Below, piece after piece: positions 36,241-44,816 of a DNA stretch of 64,000 nt (the stretch's first letter is position 1; the number at the start of each line of letters is the position of its first letter). The translations under genes were made by a program, and so were the position numbers. This DNA is from Clostridiaceae bacterium. Lineage in GTDB: Bacteria > Bacillota > Clostridia > Lachnospirales > Lachnospiraceae. The stretch is taken from positions 1-64,000 of the forward strand of contig QXWR01000011.1 of NCBI GenBank assembly GCA_009911065.1. Direction: 5' to 3'. The notes beneath the pieces were generated by a model, which did not search any database, was not told where the DNA came from, and saw nothing but the letters and a program-made list of their open reading frames with translations.

Positions 36241-36338
36241 CACATCGTTTCATTCAATCTCTTAATTGCCTCAATCCCCACATCATTTCACTTAATCTCT
36301 TAATTGCCTCAATCCTCTGCATCATTTCACTCAATCCC
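36241..36338. repeat. Tandem repeat of about 38-39 bp, 2.5 copies
   Basis: Copies start near 36241, 36280 and 36320 and share CATC(G/A)TTTCA(T/C)T(C/T)AATCTCTTAATTGCCTCAATC in parts. The third, partial copy runs into the last codons of the regulator gene. Just before it (36181-36240) lie shorter repeats of TTCAAAATTATTTCA. The block separates the regulator from garR. Confidence 0.7.
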
Positions 36339-38213
36339 ATACTTCTTCCGCCGCCTCCACAAAGTCGCCTTACTAATTCCAAGCTCTTTCGCCGCTTTTT
36401 CCTGGTTCCCTCCATACCTTCGAAGTACATCCGCGACCTGCTTTGCCTCCTCATTCCCCCCAAAAGGCTCTCCCGTTCCTCCTTCCCCAAAATCCCTTTC
36501 CTTTTCCTGGCCTGCACGTAAAACTTGGGGGTACAGCTCCTCCAAAAGCCTCTCCACCACAACCTCATCCAAGGTCCGCTTCCTGGCTGTCAAAATCAGA
36601 CGGTCACAAAAGCTTTCAATCTGAAACAGATTTCCTTTCCAGGAATATTCAAGCAGCCGTTTCTTTCCACCCGCTGTCAGCACATGATACCGGGAATACC
36701 GCTCACAACACTCCCTTATGGTATCGTCCAGCTTCTGCCTCAAATCCTCCGGCCGCTCCCGAAACGGTGGAATTTTCACCTCCAAACCAGATAGAAGATA
36801 GCCAAGATCTTCCCTTAACCTGCCATCTTCCATCAATTCCATTGGAGTCGATTTAAGCGTCACCATCACACGCACATCCACCCGCCGCAAGCTTGCAATC
36901 TCCTCCCCATGACACACATGAAAACGAATCAGCTGGTACAAACGATACTGATTATCCCAGGTTAGTTCCTGAACATCCTGAATCAACAGAGAACCGCCAT
37001 TGGCCTGAAAAACCGCGCCCCTGCCGCCAAACAACATCCCTCTCTGCTGTTCCCCGGACAGTCCGCCGCAAGGCACATCCAGAAAGGGTCCGTTTCCACG
37101 GCTGCTCTCATTGTGAATACTCTCTGCCAGCATTCTTTTTTCGGTTCCCGGTTCTCCCATGAGAACCACCGGCTGCCCGGACAACGCATACAATCTGGCC
37201 TTATGAACACACTCTTTCATGCTTTTTGATTTTTGTAAAATATCCTCAAACCGCACCAAAGGAGGCAGACCTTGTCTCTGCCTCCCTTCCTGTTTCTTTT
37301 GAGAAAGCTTTTTCTGCACCTTATGGCAAGTCAGAATCGCCCCTTCCACACGCCCCTCCAAAAGCACCGGCGCCATAACTGCAAACACCTGTCCCTGGTC
37401 TCCTTCCAAAAAAAGAGAACATTCCTCTCCCTTTACCAACACCTGCTCCAGCTCCTCCTCACCAATTCCAGGAACTGCCTCTCTTATAAAAAGCCCTTTT
37501 AACTCCTGAGACGTCCGGCCAACCAAATCCTCCATCCGCGGATTGGCTGCTGTGATTATCCCTTTCCCATTCAATTGAAGAATGCCGTTATAGGAATAAT
37601 CTAACAATGTCTCCATCTGAGCAGCTGTTTTTTTCTCCACACAGACCGCATAATCCATCCGCTCTGCCATGGCAAATGCCTGACGAAAAGAATCCTCAGT
37701 CACAGAAAGAAACAAAGACGGCACTCCGGACTCTGCTGCCTTTGTCACCGCCAATTCTCCCCCTATGATTAAATCCACCCCATCCTTCACTGCATTTTCC
37801 ACAGCAGAAGGCAATTCCTCTCCCTGATGTACATAATAGGTTCGAAGAACAATTTCATACAGCTCGTCAAAATAAGACATATCGCAAAACATATTGGGAA
37901 ATCCCACCACACCGATGATTGGTTTTGATTTTTTTACAATCTGTCTTGCCTTCCCAACTAAAAGAGCCATCTCCTGAGCGGTCAAAACCATTTCCACCAC
38001 TGGAATATCGGTATATTGTTTAATCAAAGATGCCTGCAGTCCCCTAGCAATAATAATGGATGCCCCATCTGCAATGGACTGCCTTGCTTCCATCACCGCT
38101 GACTCTGTGGTGATAACGCGCATTTCCTGAATTTCATACGTTTTTTCCTGTAAAATATTGTGGGCCTGACGGAGCATCTCCTCCCTTGGTACCAAAAGTA
38201 CAATTTTTCCCAT
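36327..38213 (-). CDS. PrpR-like regulator with degenerate AAA+ domain
   Basis: A 628-residue protein. It has an N-terminal PrpR_N sensor domain (1-195), a PAS domain (about 200-300), an AAA+ domain (320-545) and a Fis-type HTH (605-625, GGNQEKAAKELGISKATLWR). The AAA+ part is degraded. Walker A reads GEPGTEKR (353-360) instead of GxxGxGK, the GAFTGA loop that touches sigma-54 is absent around 396-404, and the Walker B acidic pair is shifted (LLIQDV). It therefore probably cannot activate sigma-54 and may act on sigma-A promoters like TyrR. First gene before garR; likely regulator of the aldarate operon. Confidence 0.85.
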   Translation of the reverse strand: MGKIVLLVPREEMLRQAHNILQEKTYEIQEMRVITTESAVMEARQSIADGASIIIARGLQASLIKQYTDIPVVEMVLTAQEMALLVGKARQIVKKSKPIIGVVGFPNMFCDMSYFDELYEIVLRTYYVHQGEELPSAVENAVKDGVDLIIGGELAVTKAAESGVPSLFLSVTEDSFRQAFAMAERMDYAVCVEKKTAAQMETLLDYSYNGILQLNGKGIITAANPRMEDLVGRTSQELKGLFIREAVPGIGEEELEQVLVKGEECSLFLEGDQGQVFAVMAPVLLEGRVEGAILTCHKVQKKLSQKKQEGRQRQGLPPLVRFEDILQKSKSMKECVHKARLYALSGQPVVLMGEPGTEKRMLAESIHNESSRGNGPFLDVPCGGLSGEQQRGMLFGGRGAVFQANGGSLLIQDVQELTWDNQYRLYQLIRFHVCHGEEIASLRRVDVRVMVTLKSTPMELMEDGRLREDLGYLLSGLEVKIPPFRERPEDLRQKLDDTIRECCERYSRYHVLTAGGKKRLLEYSWKGNLFQIESFCDRLILTARKRTLDEVVVERLLEELYPQVLRAGQEKERDFGEGGTGEPFGGNEEAKQVADVLRRYGGNQEKAAKELGISKATLWRRRKKYGIE

Positions 38214-38230
38214 GACTCGTTACCTGCCTT

Positions 38231-38788
38231 TTATCTGCTCATCAATAAATCACCGTTTTCCTTCAACCAACCTCGTCTGGATTTATAATCCGGCAGCACA
38301 GCTTCCACTAAGTTCCAGAATTTCTTGGAATGATTCATCTCCTTTCGGTGGGCCAGCTCATGAACCACCACATAATCCAGCACTTGTTCCGGAGCCAGAA
38401 TCAGCCTCCAGTTAAAATTCAGATTTCCCTTAACGCTGCAGCTTCCCCAGCGGGTCTTTTGATCCCGGATGGAAATCCTTCCATAATCTACCCCCATCTT
38501 CTGTGCAAAAAAAGCCGCCTTTTGCTCCAACACTTGCGCTGCCAGCCTTTTATGCTGTTCGTAATCTTTTTGGGTCCATTGTGGCAGATTCTCTTTTCTC
38601 TTCTCCCGCTCTTTTTCCTTTCGCTCCATATTCTGCTGGACCTGAAGAATCCAGTCCTGCTTCTCTCTCACAAATCTTTCCACCCTTGCCCTTCCATATC
38701 TCATGGGAGTCCGCACAATCACTCGTTTGTCTGGACGCACCTCCAAAGACATGGTTTTCCTGGCGCTGCGAATCCATTCATATTCCAT
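38231..38788 (-). CDS. YgjP-type zinc metallopeptidase (DUF45/SprT-like)
   Basis: A 185-residue protein with the zinc motif VVHELAHRKEMNHS (HELAH plus downstream H), preceded by DQKTRWGSCSVKGNLNFNWR, which is characteristic of the YgjP family. No signal peptide, so cytosolic. A coiled, charged stretch (about 53-70) lies before the catalytic part. Reported members are possible metalloproteases of unclear substrate. It precedes the PrpR-like regulator by 17 bases and might share a transcript with it, though no functional link is evident. Confidence 0.88.
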   Translation of the reverse strand: MEYEWIRSARKTMSLEVRPDKRVIVRTPMRYGRARVERFVREKQDWILQVQQNMERKEKEREKRKENLPQWTQKDYEQHKRLAAQVLEQKAAFFAQKMGVDYGRISIRDQKTRWGSCSVKGNLNFNWRLILAPEQVLDYVVVHELAHRKEMNHSKKFWNLVEAVLPDYKSRRGWLKENGDLLMSR

Positions 38789-38951
38789 TTGATTTCACCT
38801 GACCTTTCTTAAAAAATTGTCTTTTCCTGTAGATATTTATCAACTTCATTGTATATTTTTTAAAATTAAATCATTTTTTAACAATTCCCTACTTGCTTTC
38901 CTCCTCCGATTTGTTATACTTAAGGACATGATTTTAAAAAGGAGGACTGCC

Positions 38952-40217
38952 ATGGATTTAGTAAGCCAATTTATTGAAAATTATAAAAAAAAGATTCCCT
39001 TTTATGAGTCTGCCGGCCGACTAGCCGCCGCTCAGCTGGAATCGATTTTACAGTCTGCCGGTATCCGTGCCATGGTCACCTCCAGGGCCAAGAACCCTGA
39101 CCGCCTGAAAGCCAAGGTTACACGCCGAAATACCAGACGAGCAGCCCCCTATAAAAATATGCGGGAAATCTATGACGATATTGCCGACTTATGCGGCGTC
39201 CGGGTTTCTTTGTATTTCCCTGGAGACCGAAACAAAACCGGAGATGTGATTGCTGACCAGTTTGATATTATCAACATACGTCATTTTCCGGAACAATCCA
39301 GCCCGCCTACTTATAATCGGCGTTTCTCTGGCTACTGGGCCACTCACTACCGGGTCTTATTAAAAGAAGACACTTTGACTCACGCCCAAAAGCGCTATGC
39401 CTCCGCACGACTGGAAATTCAGGTCGCCTCTCTGCTCATGCATGCATGGTCTGAAGTAGAACATGACCTGATTTACAAGCCTCTTCAAGGCAGCCTTTCC
39501 GAAGAAGAGTTTGCCATTATTGATGAATTAAACGGTCTGGTTCTTTCTGGTGAGATCGCCCTGGAGCGACTTCAAAGCGCTGGCAACAAACGGCTCCTCA
39601 GCAAAAAAGCCGCTTTTGACAGTCAGTACGATCTGGCCTCCTATCTGTATAATTATTTAAGCAGCAACTTCCGCAAGGAAGATGTGGAACTACGCATGGG
39701 AGACGTAGAATTGTTGTACCGCCTGATCAGCCGCCTGGGAATGAACAGCGTCAAAGCCATTGAACCGGTTATGAAATCCGTAAAATTTGAAAAAGATAAA
39801 CGGAACATTTCCCAGCAAATCATTGACCAGATTATCACTGGCAATGAAATGCATTACGAAACCTACCAGGAACTGCGCACCGTCAACCATGAAATCGACG
39901 AAAAAGCGGCTCTTGCCATTGGAAACTTTCTGGACAGCTGGGTTCGGCTGGAAAATCTGCTGAATCTGATTGCCAGCCGCAATTCACCCAAACAGCGGGG
40001 AGCTTTTCACATTAATTCTTTAAAACGCATGAATCTGCTGGATTCTGACTGTATCGGAGCCATTGTCTCTCTGCGGAAACTGCGCAATATGCTCATACAT
40101 GATATTGAGATTCCGGAGACAGACATTATTCTGAAACGCACCAAAGAAGCCCAGGATCTTCTCCGAAAACTGGAAATTCAATTTAAAATCAGCTCTGCTT
40201 CTGACAGCGGCTCCTAA
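38952..40217 (+). CDS. RelA/SpoT-type alarmone synthetase with C-terminal HEPN-like region
   Basis: A 421-residue protein. The synthetase fold (about 25-185) shows ADLCGVRVSLYFPGD, SGYWATHYRVLL and LEIQVASLLMHAWSEVEHDL, the (p)ppGpp synthetase hallmarks. There is no HD hydrolase domain. The C-terminal 100 residues are helical, with FLDSWVRLENLLNLIASRN and SLRKLRNMLIHDIE. The latter contains R378-NMLI-H383, matching the RX4-6H signature of HEPN RNases. ATG 38952 follows AGGAGG. The fusion would be notable; a plain helical extension is the alternative. Convergent with the acyltransferase, overlapping by four bases. Confidence 0.82.
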   Translation: MDLVSQFIENYKKKIPFYESAGRLAAAQLESILQSAGIRAMVTSRAKNPDRLKAKVTRRNTRRAAPYKNMREIYDDIADLCGVRVSLYFPGDRNKTGDVIADQFDIINIRHFPEQSSPPTYNRRFSGYWATHYRVLLKEDTLTHAQKRYASARLEIQVASLLMHAWSEVEHDLIYKPLQGSLSEEEFAIIDELNGLVLSGEIALERLQSAGNKRLLSKKAAFDSQYDLASYLYNYLSSNFRKEDVELRMGDVELLYRLISRLGMNSVKAIEPVMKSVKFEKDKRNISQQIIDQIITGNEMHYETYQELRTVNHEIDEKAALAIGNFLDSWVRLENLLNLIASRNSPKQRGAFHINSLKRMNLLDSDCIGAIVSLRKLRNMLIHDIEIPETDIILKRTKEAQDLLRKLEIQFKISSASDSGS

Positions 40218-41248
40218 ATCATCTTCTTTAACCACCGGAAGGTCTTTTTTTCCGACAGCATTGTCATACCCCAGGCAAACAATACCATGGGGACCATGAT
40301 CGACAGGGTAATGCCCTTTTTTGTGGACGGCAAAGGATTCCATCCTGCCGTCCAGCCGTATATCTGAAAAAACCAGGTCTGGCTCAAATAAATCCATTCG
40401 CTCATTCCCCGCAGCCGAGGATACAGTTTCCGGTTTTTTAAGGGAACGGCTATGGCAGCGGCAAATAAAAAAAACGATGCCGGCGCTGCCGAAAAAACCA
40501 GGTTCACATTTTCACAATGGCGCACTTCCAAAAACATAAACAGCACAAATACTGCAAATCCCCCGGCTCCCACTCCCAAAGGAATCTGTTTTTTGGTCTT
40601 TGCAAACCACAACCCCAAAGAGACAAAGAAAAAACCGTAAAACAGGCCATTGCGCACAGTAAGAAAATACCGGAAATACAACAAAAGCAGCTCCATCAGT
40701 TTCTCTGGAAAACGATGGTTGTAATACCAGTTGTCGCACATACATCCAATGGTAAACAAAATCCAGCCTGCCACAAGAAGATGTCCTATCTTTGCACCTT
40801 TTTGGTAGCAAAACCACACCAAAAGACAGGCAACCAGCACAGCCGGAAGATACCAAAGCTGAACCGTAGTGCTTCCAAAAAAGAAACATTGTATATAATT
40901 AAAAACCGCTTTTCCCACATTCCGGTCTGGATTGTAATACCAGTTATGGTAATCCAAGGGAAGATAAAGAACTGACCACAAAATATACAATTTCAAAATC
41001 CGCCCACAATATCGAAACACCGCCTTTCGGCTGCTTTCCGGCTGTTCCCGGTCTACTTTTTGAAACAGAAAAAATCCGGCGATTATGAAAAATACCGGAA
41101 CTGCCAGATTGGACAGGCAGCCGCCAATCAGCAGCCGCCATTTGCTCTCTGGCGGATAAAAAATCTGAATCATGTGTCGGGCCGCCACCAGAAGGGCCAA
41201 ACCCAGCTTCACTATATCCAATCCGTTGTACAGACGCTTCTCCGTCAT
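40214..41248 (-). CDS. Membrane acyltransferase (acyltransferase 3 family)
   Basis: A 344-residue protein with about 10 membrane helices, starting with the family pattern NGLDIVKLGLALLVAARHM that contains the conserved histidine-type motif, followed by LAVPVFFIIAGFFLF. Such proteins O-acetylate or succinylate surface polysaccharides and peptidoglycan. ATG 41248 follows AGAGGAAA. It is last in a minus-strand run with the NlpC/P60 hydrolase, suggesting a cell-envelope context. Substrate unknown. Confidence 0.85.
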   Translation of the reverse strand: MTEKRLYNGLDIVKLGLALLVAARHMIQIFYPPESKWRLLIGGCLSNLAVPVFFIIAGFFLFQKVDREQPESSRKAVFRYCGRILKLYILWSVLYLPLDYHNWYYNPDRNVGKAVFNYIQCFFFGSTTVQLWYLPAVLVACLLVWFCYQKGAKIGHLLVAGWILFTIGCMCDNWYYNHRFPEKLMELLLLYFRYFLTVRNGLFYGFFFVSLGLWFAKTKKQIPLGVGAGGFAVFVLFMFLEVRHCENVNLVFSAAPASFFLFAAAIAVPLKNRKLYPRLRGMSEWIYLSQTWFFQIYGWTAGWNPLPSTKKGITLSIMVPMVLFAWGMTMLSEKKTFRWLKKMI

Positions 41249-41262
41249 AATTTCCTCTTTCC

Positions 41263-42462
41263 CTAATCCAAAAATGTCACAGCCTTGCATGGCGTGCGGT
41301 AATTGTACGGCGAAATAACGATTCCTGTGGTAGCATTACTTGCATGGATTACCTGTCCTCCACCTATGTACAAAGCCACATGGTTAATTGTATTCCCACT
41401 GGCATAAAACAAAAGATCTCCTGGCTGCACCGAATCTATGGCAATCTCTCTTCCTTTGGACGCCTGGTCTCTGGAGCTTCGTCCGGTGGTTATACCAAAA
41501 TTAGCAAACACCGCCTGGGTAAATCCGGAACAGTCAGCTCCATTTGTCAGGCTCGTTCCGCCATAAACGTAAGGATTCCCTAAAAATTGTTTTGCATAAG
41601 CCACCACAGCCGTCCGGGTGGCGGAAACCACCGCTGTCTGATTTGGGACTGGACCTGCTATGGGCGATGGAGCGCTCTGACTGCCTGGATTTACCGAAAA
41701 CACAGGCGCAGAACTTTTCTGAGAATTGTCACTTTGCACCGGATTGGCTGCAATAAAGGTGGAATCTGGCTTTGTTCCTGTATTGCTGCTTTCTGCCTGA
41801 CGGACCTGTTCCAGGGCTGCTATGGCCTCTTCTGCTTCCATCTTTCGCTGGTTTTCTTCAGCAAGCTTTAAACGTTCCTCTTCCAGGGAAACAGCCTGAT
41901 CAAATTCCACTTGGGTTTTACAGTATTCTTTGGAAACATAACCGATCAGATCTGCATCCACCTCTACCTTGTAAAAGCTGCCTTCTTCCCCAAGAACCAC
42001 ATATCGGGCGCCTTTGGAAAGCAATGTCAAAACATTGCTGTCCAGGTTGGGCTGTTCTCGCAGGCGCAGGCTTTCTGCGGTAATGGAAACAAACTCCCTC
42101 CCAATGGACTGGGCTAGTTTTTCTGCTGCCTCTCCGGTAATAAAGTATTGAGCTTTCATGTAACCGGTCACAGTACCAGACTGAATCCGATACCAGGTTC
42201 CTCCCTGGCCTTCCACCGTTTCTTCAATTACAGCAGCACAATTATTATAAATTTTACCCACAATCCGGCTGGACGTAGTGGGCTGTTCCCGGATATTCAC
42301 ATAATCGCTCACCTGAGATACGGCAATATGAGAATAATCTTCCTGGGCAGTTACAGATACCACCGGATGAAGAGACTTCCCCACCTCTCCATAAGCAGTT
42401 ACACTTCCAGACAGAAGAATACACAGACCCCACACTGCCGGTATTTTCCAATTTTTTCTCAT
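41263..42462 (-). CDS. Secreted NlpC/P60 (C40) peptidoglycan hydrolase with SH3 domains
   Basis: A 399-residue protein. It has a signal peptide (about 1-26), two bacterial SH3 repeats (about 50-108 and 124-182), a coiled alanine/glutamate segment (about 190-225), a Pro/Ser-rich linker and a C-terminal C40 domain. Catalytic residues are C311 in GADCSGF, H361 in INHVALYIG and H373 in VIHASN. It should cut stem peptides, typically D-Glu-meso-DAP bonds. ATG 42462 is preferred over an upstream GTG at 42468, which lies too close to the AAAGGAG site. Confidence 0.93.
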   Translation of the reverse strand: MRKNWKIPAVWGLCILLSGSVTAYGEVGKSLHPVVSVTAQEDYSHIAVSQVSDYVNIREQPTTSSRIVGKIYNNCAAVIEETVEGQGGTWYRIQSGTVTGYMKAQYFITGEAAEKLAQSIGREFVSITAESLRLREQPNLDSNVLTLLSKGARYVVLGEEGSFYKVEVDADLIGYVSKEYCKTQVEFDQAVSLEEERLKLAEENQRKMEAEEAIAALEQVRQAESSNTGTKPDSTFIAANPVQSDNSQKSSAPVFSVNPGSQSAPSPIAGPVPNQTAVVSATRTAVVAYAKQFLGNPYVYGGTSLTNGADCSGFTQAVFANFGITTGRSSRDQASKGREIAIDSVQPGDLLFYASGNTINHVALYIGGGQVIHASNATTGIVISPYNYRTPCKAVTFLD

Positions 42463-42502
42463 AGGCACTTGTCTCCTTTAGTGCTGTGTTGTCATGCTCT
42501 CC

Positions 42503-43570
42503 TCATTCCGGCAGGGACACCGTCCTGCCCAGGTTACTGCTTTGGGTCAGATAGCGTTCAGCGCTGACCACCGCATTGGCCCCGTCAGCCACTGCTGTCA
42601 CAATCTGCCTTAACTGCTTTGTCCGCACATCTCCGGCAGCAAAAATACCGGGAACATCTGTCTTTCCGTCTTCCTCTGCCTCAATATATCCATGGTCCAT
42701 GGATACCAACCCCTCAAACGGCAAGCTGTTGGGCGTAATTCCCACAGCAATAAACACACCGTCCACAGGCAGCAAGGAGCGTTGGCCGGTTTTTACATTT
42801 TTCAGAGTCAGCCCTTCCACCTTCTGACTGCCAGTAATCTCTTCTGCTATACTGTCCCACACCACAGTTACATTGTCCAAAGAGAAAACCTTTTCCTGTA
42901 AAATCCTGGCTCCCCTCAGTTCATCTCTCCGGTGAATCAGATACACATGGCGGCACATTCTGGATAGGAAAATGGCATCCTCCAGCGCCACATCCCCTCC
43001 GCCGATCACTGCTGTCACTTTTCTCTTAAAAAATGCTCCGTCACAGGTTGCGCAATAACTGATTCCCCGTCCGGCAAATTCAGCTTCCCCTGGTATCTGA
43101 AGTTTCCGGTGGGTCGCACCGGAAGCAATGATTACTGCCTTTGCCAGGTATTCCTGCTTTCTTCCTATTACACGCTTCCACACCAGCCCTTCCTGCTGTT
43201 CAGGGAAAGCATCTTCTGTTTTCTGAAAATACCGTTTTGTCCCGACTGCTCCAATCTCTTGCACCTGCAGCTCCGCGGCCTGCAGCTCTTTATTTCCCTC
43301 AGTCATCAGTACAATCTGCTGAACTTCATCTTCTGCAAATTCTGCTTCCAGCTTTTCTGCATGCTCCCGGAATTTCACTCCCAGGTCAAAACCGTTCATC
43401 TCCGGCAATCCCGGATAATTGTCCACCTCATACGTATTCAATACCTGGCCCCCGCTCATCGTCGCCTTTTCCAGTACCAACGTATGCAGTTTGGCCCGCA
43501 TGGCATAGATTGCAGCTGCCAGTCCGGCAGGACCAGAACCAATTATAATCAGATCATATCCTTCTGTCAT
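42503..43570 (-). CDS. trxB: Thioredoxin reductase-like flavoprotein with an insert
   Basis: A 355-residue flavoprotein. FAD loop IIGSGPAGLAAAIYA at the N-terminus, redox motif CATC (173-176) in SYCATCDGAFF, NADPH loop VIGGGDVALEDAIFL, and C-terminal PGIFAAGDVRTKQLRQIVTA. The typical enzyme has 305-320 residues; the excess is an insertion around residues 92-140, in the FAD domain. It reduces thioredoxin or a related partner such as a glutaredoxin-like protein. No trxA is adjacent, so the partner is unclear. Confidence 0.9.
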   Translation of the reverse strand: MTEGYDLIIIGSGPAGLAAAIYAMRAKLHTLVLEKATMSGGQVLNTYEVDNYPGLPEMNGFDLGVKFREHAEKLEAEFAEDEVQQIVLMTEGNKELQAAELQVQEIGAVGTKRYFQKTEDAFPEQQEGLVWKRVIGRKQEYLAKAVIIASGATHRKLQIPGEAEFAGRGISYCATCDGAFFKRKVTAVIGGGDVALEDAIFLSRMCRHVYLIHRRDELRGARILQEKVFSLDNVTVVWDSIAEEITGSQKVEGLTLKNVKTGQRSLLPVDGVFIAVGITPNSLPFEGLVSMDHGYIEAEEDGKTDVPGIFAAGDVRTKQLRQIVTAVADGANAVVSAERYLTQSSNLGRTVSLPE

Positions 43571-43656
43571 TTTTTTGCTCCATTTCTGCCCTTGAATTTT
43601 AATGGCGTTTTTTCCTATTCAGTATATCATATCTCTTTTTAAAGTTATACACTCTT

Positions 43657-44733
43657 TTAAAAATTGTAATAAAGATTTACCATTTCTTCAATTAAAAGCA
43701 ATCCGATAGGACCCAAAAGAAATCCGGCAATTCCAAACAGCTGCAGACCTACATACATGGAAATCAATGTTTCCAGAGAAGTAAGTCCCACTCGGTTTCC
43801 CATCATTTTCGCCTCCAAAATTTCCCTTAACAAATAGCAAATCAGATAAAGAGCCATAAGAATCAGCCCTTCTCCCCATCGTTTCTGGAAGAAGCAAAAG
43901 ATTCCCCACGGGACCAGAATGGTGCCGGTTCCGAAAATCGGCAGGGCATCTAAAATTCCAATCCCCATTCCTGCCAAAATGTAATATGGATTTTTTAACA
44001 GCCAAAATCCGCCTGTGCAAATAAGCGTGGTCAACAGCATAATAATTCCCTGGGTTTTCAGATAGGCATTGGCAGTAATTGCCAGACAACGGCTGATTCG
44101 TGCATACTCCTCACAAAACAGCGAACGAATGCAGCGGCGTTTCCACTGCTCCATCTCCTGTAAAATCATCCCAACGGAAACCAGCAAAACCACAGATACC
44201 ACGGTTATCTCCATGCCCACCCGGAAAACCGTAACGGAATTAACCATCAGATAGGGCATAGCTGCCTGCTTGATGCTGTCTGCCAGACCTTGAAGCATTT
44301 CTCTCATCAAAATCACCAGACAATCTGGACTTAAACAAAAACATTCTTCAATCTTATGGCACATTCCGGTAAGCCACACATCCATCTCTTCCACCCATAC
44401 CGGAATCTGATTCAAAAACATTCCTGCTTCCATACAAAGCTTACGTCCGGCAAAATATATGACGGTAAACAATACAGAAAGCGCCACCATAAGCTCTGCG
44501 ACCCCAATCACGCCCACAGGAATGGCAATCACTTTTCTTTTTCCCCGTATATTTATCCCCATACGACAGCGCTGTGCCAGCCAAAAGGCTGAGGGCCGCA
44601 GCAAAAGCGCCAGCCCCCAGGCCATCAAAAAGGGAACCACGAGAGGCAGCAGATAACGGAATACTCCGTACACTGCCCCTGTGACTCCCAAAATACATAA
44701 AATTTTCTTCAGTTTCTTATCTGGTTTGCCCAT
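43657..44733 (-). CDS. YtvI-like AI-2E family integral membrane protein
   Basis: A 358-residue protein with about 8 membrane helices. Typical AI-2E/YtvI features include LLPLVVPFLMAWGLALLLRP at the N-terminus and the conserved ILDALPIFGTGTILVPW in the C-terminal half. YtvI is a sporulation integral membrane protein in Bacillus, and relatives transport small molecules or Na+. The start at 44733 follows AGGTGAG. It lies between trxB and the amylosucrase-like gene on the same strand. Substrate unknown. Confidence 0.82.
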   Translation of the reverse strand: MGKPDKKLKKILCILGVTGAVYGVFRYLLPLVVPFLMAWGLALLLRPSAFWLAQRCRMGINIRGKRKVIAIPVGVIGVAELMVALSVLFTVIYFAGRKLCMEAGMFLNQIPVWVEEMDVWLTGMCHKIEECFCLSPDCLVILMREMLQGLADSIKQAAMPYLMVNSVTVFRVGMEITVVSVVLLVSVGMILQEMEQWKRRCIRSLFCEEYARISRCLAITANAYLKTQGIIMLLTTLICTGGFWLLKNPYYILAGMGIGILDALPIFGTGTILVPWGIFCFFQKRWGEGLILMALYLICYLLREILEAKMMGNRVGLTSLETLISMYVGLQLFGIAGFLLGPIGLLLIEEMVNLYYNF

Positions 44734-44816
44734 GGTCTCACCTGTTTTTTGTTTTGTACTTCCTTTGTACAAAAACTATTCTGTCCATCCAGACAAGAAA
44801 TATTCAGGGAGATTTT

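Noticed and set aside
36327..38213. Functional sigma-54 activator paired with the rpoN in this window
   Set aside because: The GAFTGA loop is missing and the Walker motifs are damaged, so sigma-54 activation is unlikely.
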